From the NCBI GenBank assembly GCA_007280315.1, contig QYQC01000194.1:1-9294 (forward strand): 9,294 nt of DNA. Direction: 5' to 3'. Of this stretch, positions 6,595 through 9,294 are shown in pieces. The position numbers were made by a program, and so were the translations under genes. Numbering within the stretch: the first letter of the stretch is position 1; each line of letters begins with the position of its first letter. The notes under the pieces were generated by a model. The model searched no databases and was not told where the DNA came from. It saw only the letters and a list, made by a program, of their open reading frames with translations. The stretch comes from Betaproteobacteria bacterium (GTDB lineage: Bacteria; Pseudomonadota; Gammaproteobacteria; Burkholderiales; SG8-39).

Positions 6595-6948
6595 ATGCGC
6601 AAGCCAGTCATTGTCCGGACCGTTATGGAAATGATGGACCGGGAGCGAAAATACGTGCTCGGGGAAGTAGTACAGATCACCGGCCTGATGCCGTTGCTGA
6701 TGAAGCCGCGCAACAAACAGAAATGGTCAACGGAGGACAAACGCCAGATCATCAACCACCTGCGCCGGCTGTCCATGGTCAGTCCCTATCTTGCGGTGAT
6801 GGTGATGCCTGGTTCCATTGTCGTGCTGCCGGCGCTCGCCTGGTGGCTGGACCGGCGCAGGCAAAGCAATCTGCGCAAGGACCTGCCCCCGGGCAGCAGC
6901 GCCGCGGATTCGACCGCGAACGGCGTTGTCAACTCTCAGAAATTGTAG
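6595..6948 (+). CDS. Unnamed 117-aa membrane protein with a LETM1-like segment
   Basis: I do not recognise a named bacterial family. The N-terminal third (VMEMMDRERKYVLGEVVQITGLMPLLMK) is amphipathic. It is followed by a charged stretch (RNKQKWSTEDKRQ, 39-51), one hydrophobic segment (about 62-85, with P64, P72 and P79), WWLDRRR, and a hydrophilic low-complexity tail. Residues 44-86 line up without gaps with the membrane region of human LETM1 as I remember it, keeping RQ, L59, P64, L66, V70, P72, L78 and P79. It starts 3 bases after the yqjK-like stop, so it is the fourth gene of that operon. Its last 13 bases overlap the end of xthA on the other strand. A role alongside the ribosome-binding YqjD is an inference. 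Confidence 0.72.
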   Translation: MRKPVIVRTVMEMMDRERKYVLGEVVQITGLMPLLMKPRNKQKWSTEDKRQIINHLRRLSMVSPYLAVMVMPGSIVVLPALAWWLDRRRQSNLRKDLPPGSSAADSTANGVVNSQKL

Positions 6949-7706
6949 TCGATAGTCAGCGGCGCATGATCACTGAAACGCTGCGTCTTGCAGATCGCAG
7001 CCTTCTTCGCCGTCGCCGCGAGCCCCGGTGTAGCGATGTGATAATCGATGCGCCAGCCTACGTTCTTGGCCCAGGCCTGGCCGCGGTTTGACCACCAGGT
7101 GTACTGTTCCGGCCGCTGGTCCAGCCGCCGGAATACATCGACCCAGCCGACGCGGTCGAAGGCTTCACTCAGCCAGGCGCGTTCTTCGGGCAGAAAGCCG
7201 GAATTCTTCCGGTTGCCGCGCCAGTTCTTGAGGTCGATTTCCTTATGCGCGATATTCCAGTCGCCGCAAATTACAATTTCGCGGCCGCTGGCTTTGAGCT
7301 TGGCCAGGTGCGGCATGAACTTCCGCATGAAACGGAATTTCGCCTGCTGACGCTCCTCCGAACTGGAACCGGAGGGCAGGTACACCGAAATAATGCTCAG
7401 CTTGCCGAAATCGGCGCGAAGATACCGGCCTTCGGCGTCGAACTCCTTCGAACCGAAGCCCGCTATGATTTTGTCCGGCCGCTTGCGGCAATACAGACCG
7501 ACACCGCTGTAGCCTTTCTTATCGGCGCAGCTGAAATGACCCGAATAGGGATGCGGGTTGAGTATCGCCGGCGCGAGATCGGGCAACTGCGCCTTCAATT
7601 CCTGCATACATACCACGTCCGCGTTCTGCGCCGCGAGCCATTCGAGCAGACCCTTGCTCACCGCCGAACGTATGCCGTTGAGATTGAGCGTGATAATGCG
7701 TAACAT
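6936..7706 (-). CDS. xthA: Exodeoxyribonuclease III / AP endonuclease (ExoIII family)
   Basis: This enzyme cuts DNA at abasic sites and trims 3' ends during base-excision repair. The 256-residue protein is full length for the ExoA/XthA branch. Catalytic residues are all present: N8 and N10 in TLNLNG, metal ligand E36 in MQELKAQ, Y109 in SVYLPSG, D149 and N151 in GDWNIAH, D221 in WRIDYH, and D246/H247 in the terminal SDHAPLTIDY. The start at 7706 gives the normal MLRIITLNLNG opening. It is divergent from pyrE with only 43 bases between the start codons, so the two promoters must overlap or lie within the genes. Its 3' end overlaps the LETM1-like gene by 13 bases with no terminator between them, so antisense read-through is possible. 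Confidence 0.96.
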   Translation of the reverse strand: MLRIITLNLNGIRSAVSKGLLEWLAAQNADVVCMQELKAQLPDLAPAILNPHPYSGHFSCADKKGYSGVGLYCRKRPDKIIAGFGSKEFDAEGRYLRADFGKLSIISVYLPSGSSSEERQQAKFRFMRKFMPHLAKLKASGREIVICGDWNIAHKEIDLKNWRGNRKNSGFLPEERAWLSEAFDRVGWVDVFRRLDQRPEQYTWWSNRGQAWAKNVGWRIDYHIATPGLAATAKKAAICKTQRFSDHAPLTIDYNF

Positions 7707-7749
7707 GAATAGGTCTCAGGCACCCGGCGGCATGCGCCAAAATTGGAAT

Positions 7750-8400
7750 ATGTCGGATTTTCGAAAAGAGTTCATCGCCTTCTGCATCGACTGCGGCGTG
7801 CTGCGCTTCGGCCAGTTCAAGACCAAGGCCGGGCGCATGTCGCCTTATTTTTTTAACGCCGGCCTGTTCAACGACGGCGCAATGCTCGGACGTCTCGGTC
7901 AATTTTACGCGAAAGCCATCGTTGCCGCAGACATGCCATTCGACATGTTGTTTGGCCCCGCATACAAGGGCATTCCCCTCGCGGCGAGTGTTGCCATCGC
8001 GCTGGCCCAGCACGGCCGCAATGTTCCCTACAGCTTCAATCGCAAGGAAGCCAAGGATCACGGTGAAGGCGGGCGAACCATCGGCGCGCCGCTCGCCGGA
8101 CGGGTGCTGATCGTCGATGACGTAATATCCGCCGGCACCTCGGTGCGCGAATCGGTCGGGTTGATCCGCGCAGAGGGCGCCACGCCCTGCGGCGTCGTTA
8201 TCGCGCTCGACCGGCTGGAGCGCGGCGTCGGCGAGCGATCGGCGGTGCAGGAAGCAAAAGAGATTTTGAACCTGCCGGTGACCGCCATCGCCGACCTCGA
8301 CGACCTGGTGCAGTATCTTGGCGCAAAGCCGGACCTGGCACAGCAACTGATCGAAATCGAACACTACCGCCAACTCTACGGAGCGGACGCACATGCATAA
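7750..8400 (+). CDS. pyrE: Orotate phosphoribosyltransferase
   Basis: PyrE converts orotate and PRPP to orotidine 5'-phosphate, the fifth step of pyrimidine synthesis. The 216-residue form starting at 7750 (MSDFRKEFIAFCID) matches the family length. It has the orotate-site segment KTKAGRMSPYFFNAGLF (24-40), GPAYKGIPLA (69-78), the mobile catalytic loop RKEAKDHGEGG (98-108) and the PRPP-binding VDDVISAGTSVRES (122-135). Earlier in-frame ATGs at 7705 and 7732 would add 15 or 6 residues without family support; no start has a clear ribosome site. It is divergent from xthA, and the ATG of the next gene lies 8 bases inside its 3' end, so the two are co-transcribed. Confidence 0.96.
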   Translation: MSDFRKEFIAFCIDCGVLRFGQFKTKAGRMSPYFFNAGLFNDGAMLGRLGQFYAKAIVAADMPFDMLFGPAYKGIPLAASVAIALAQHGRNVPYSFNRKEAKDHGEGGRTIGAPLAGRVLIVDDVISAGTSVRESVGLIRAEGATPCGVVIALDRLERGVGERSAVQEAKEILNLPVTAIADLDDLVQYLGAKPDLAQQLIEIEHYRQLYGADAHA

Positions 8401-9025
8401 GCTGCAATTCCTGATTTTCGCGAGTCTGCTTGCAGTCGCGGCCTCACCGGCGTCGGCACTGTACAAGTGCAAGGACAGCAAGGGGAAAACCTACTACACC
8501 GACCGGCCGCCGGCCGAATGCGCGGGTAAGGAAATGGATGTGCTGTCGACGCAGGGCACGGTGGTGAAAAAGCGGGAAGCCGCGCTGACGCCGGAGCAGC
8601 AGGCGGCACGCGACGCCGAGGAAAAACGCAAGAAGGAGGAGGAGGCGCTGGCGAAGGAGGAGAAACGCAAGAACCAGGCGTTGCTCAACACCTATGCAAA
8701 CGTTAAGGACATCGAAGACGGCCGCCAGCGCGCGTTGAAGCAGTCCGAAGATGCGGCGAAGGAGATCGAAAAGCGCATTGCTTTGGCACAAAAGCACGCT
8801 ATGGCACTGGCCGCGGAAAAAGAATTCTACGTCAAGAAGCCGATGCCGAAAAAGCTGCAGGACGACGTCAGGAACAACGAGATCGACCTCAAGACGCAGC
8901 AGGATGCACTGCAGGCGAAGAAGAAGGAACTCGGCGAAATTAACGCCAAATACGACGAAGATAAGCAGCGTTATCTCGAGATAACGGGAGCAAAGCCGAA
9001 GGCTGCGCCCGCGGCAAAGAAATAA
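8393..9025 (+). CDS. Secreted coiled-coil protein with DUF4124 domain
   Basis: The 210-residue protein has a clear Sec signal peptide (hydrophobic 5-19, probable cut after ASA at 22). A DUF4124 segment follows, YKCKDSKGKTYYTDRPPAEC (24-43), with two cysteines (C26, C43) that could form a disulfide in the periplasm. The rest is charged helix likely to form coiled coils (about 65-130 and 150-197), with an Ala/Lys-rich tail. The function of DUF4124 proteins is unknown. GGAG at 8380-8383 stands 9 bases before the ATG, which lies inside the pyrE end. The bases encoding the C-terminus from Y194 to A205 are repeated exactly downstream of the gene (9103-9139), which may mean the present end of the protein was touched by a recent duplication. 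Confidence 0.85.
   Translation: MHKLQFLIFASLLAVAASPASALYKCKDSKGKTYYTDRPPAECAGKEMDVLSTQGTVVKKREAALTPEQQAARDAEEKRKKEEEALAKEEKRKNQALLNTYANVKDIEDGRQRALKQSEDAAKEIEKRIALAQKHAMALAAEKEFYVKKPMPKKLQDDVRNNEIDLKTQQDALQAKKKELGEINAKYDEDKQRYLEITGAKPKAAPAAKK
8971..9007 (+). repeat. Direct repeat copy A: tail of the DUF4124 gene
   Basis: These 37 bases are identical to 9103-9139. This copy is coding (Y194 to A205) and includes the perfect 14-base palindrome TTATCTCGAGATAA (8971-8984). The similarity resumes after a 13-base gap and runs through the stop codon (9007-9025 against 9152-9170, 16 of 19 bases when aligned from GCCCGC to AAGAAATAA). Confidence 0.95.
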
Positions 9026-9082
9026 CGCCGCTTACGGCGCAGGCTAACTTTCACGCAGTGAAAGTTAAGCTGCGAAGCGGCG
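9016..9082 (-). terminator. Possible terminator of gatB (long imperfect hairpin, T-rich tail on minus strand)
   Basis: On the minus strand the hairpin spanning 9082-9026 is followed at once by TTATTTCTTT (9025-9016), as in a rho-independent terminator. It would end the gatB transcript inside the last codons of the convergent DUF4124 gene. On the plus strand there is no T run after the stem. The tail is not a pure T tract, so efficiency is uncertain. Confidence 0.45.
9026..9082. repeat. Long imperfect inverted repeat in the DUF4124-gatB gap
   Basis: The left arm begins on the base after the stop codon. CGCCGCTT (9026-9033) pairs with AAGCGGCG (9075-9082), CGCAG (9038-9042) with CTGCG (9070-9074), and TAACTTTCAC (9045-9054) with GTGAAAGTTA (9058-9067). 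The loop is GCA, with a 4-base bulge (9034-9037) and a 2x2 mismatch. A smaller alternative hairpin, CGCCG-CTTA-CGGCG (9026-9039), competes with the outer arm. Its length and its position between two copies of a gene tail suggest a REP-like or MITE-like repeat, but a plain terminator is also possible. Confidence 0.85.
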
Positions 9083-9102
9083 GCCGAAGCCACAAGCCCC
9101 TA

Positions 9103-9139
9103 TTATCTCGAGATAACGGGAGCAAAGCCGAAGGCTGCG
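9103..9139 (+). repeat. Direct repeat copy B: extra copy of the DUF4124 gene tail
   Basis: This is an exact 37-base match to 8971-9007, placed 132 bases downstream in non-coding DNA. It includes the TTATCTCGAGATAA palindrome (9103-9116). After a 13-base insertion relative to copy A, the similarity continues to an AAGAAATAA (9162-9170) that abuts the gatB stop. The insertion shifts the frame, so the copy cannot encode the same tail. Confidence 0.95.
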
Positions 9140-9158
9140 GGCAGCCGCAGTGCCCGCA
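9133..9158. repeat. Competing hairpins created within repeat copy B
   Basis: TGCGGGCA (9136-9143) pairs perfectly with TGCCCGCA (9151-9158) over a 7-base loop. CTGCGG (9135-9140) can pair instead with CCGCAG (9145-9150), or GGCTG (9133-9137) with CAGCC (9142-9146). The three stems exclude each other. No T run follows on either strand. Confidence 0.8.
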
Positions 9159-9170
9159 CCGAAGAAATAA

Positions 9171-9294
9171 TCAGCGCGCCAGTTTTTTCTTCAGGATTTC
9201 GTTTACCTGGGCCGGATTTGCCCTGCCCTTGGTCGCTTTCATCGCTTGACCGACGAGCGCATTGAATGCCTTTTCCTTGCCCGCCCGGTATTCC
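9171..9294 (-). CDS. gatB: Asp/Glu-tRNA amidotransferase subunit B, C-terminal end only
   Basis: GatB is the tRNA-binding and kinase subunit of GatCAB, which amidates Glu-tRNA(Gln) and Asp-tRNA(Asn). Only the last 40 codons lie in the window. They read EYRAGKEKAFNALVGQAMKA followed by TKGRANPAQVNEILKKKLAR and a TGA (9173-9171). The GK-x-KAFN-LVGQ-MK-TKG-ANP sequence is the conserved C-terminal YqeY-like tail of GatB, so the identification is firm despite the short length. The gene continues past the right edge. It converges on the DUF4124 gene across a 145-base gap. Confidence 0.96.
   Translation of the reverse strand, partial: EYRAGKEKAFNALVGQAMKATKGRANPAQVNEILKKKLAR

Noticed and set aside
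7519..8481. 320-codon open frame antisense to pyrE and the xthA start
   Set aside because: It is a shadow of pyrE; no family is recognisable.
9058..9249. 63-codon open frame from inside the hairpin into the antisense of gatB
   Set aside because: Its GTG start lies in the hairpin arm and its hydrophobic end is only gatB codons read backwards.

Overview
The window is a compact, GC-rich stretch of ordinary bacterial chromosome. Protein matches and gene order point to a betaproteobacterium, though no genus can be named. The clues are a c5-type cytochrome, gshB followed by a sugar-less PTS (EIIA-Man, HPr, EI), a yqjD-yqjE-yqjK-like cluster, and a divergent xthA/pyrE pair beside a DUF4124 gene and gatB. 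No rRNA, tRNA, CRISPR array, transposase or prophage gene was seen, and no gene-free gap exceeds about 150 bases.

Layout. Left edge to 710 (+): 3' part of a membrane-anchored di-haem cytochrome c. 741-1691 (+): gshB. 1759-4143 (+): a tightly overlapping EIIA-HPr-EI operon (ptsI starts at a GTG that overlaps the HPr stop). 4227-5477 (-): ampG muropeptide permease, convergent with ptsI. 5478-5591: divergent regulatory gap with a promoter candidate and a 5'-leader hairpin. 5592-6948 (+): four small membrane-protein genes packed end to end (yqjD-like, yqjE-like, yqjK-like, and an unnamed 117-aa protein with a LETM1-like stretch). 6936-7706 (-): xthA. 7750-8400 (+): pyrE, overlapped by a secreted coiled-coil DUF4124 protein (8393-9025). 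9026-9170: repeat-bearing convergent gap. 9171 to the right edge (-): the C-terminal 40 codons of gatB.

How the genes relate. The PTS trio has no EIIB or EIIC beside it, so it probably acts as a phosphorylation-based regulatory relay rather than a sugar importer. The yqj-like cluster probably makes inner-membrane proteins used in stationary phase; YqjD of E. coli tethers ribosomes to the membrane. The other genes are housekeeping: glutathione synthesis, cell-wall recycling, base-excision repair, pyrimidine synthesis and tRNA-Gln/Asn amidation.

The least ordinary part is 8971-9170. The last codons of the DUF4124 gene are repeated exactly (37 bases) downstream of a long imperfect hairpin, and the second copy carries a 13-base insertion that creates mutually exclusive hairpins. 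The second point of interest is the fourth gene of the yqj-like cluster, whose membrane segment shows the proline spacing of LETM1. No complete new defence or mobile system is visible.
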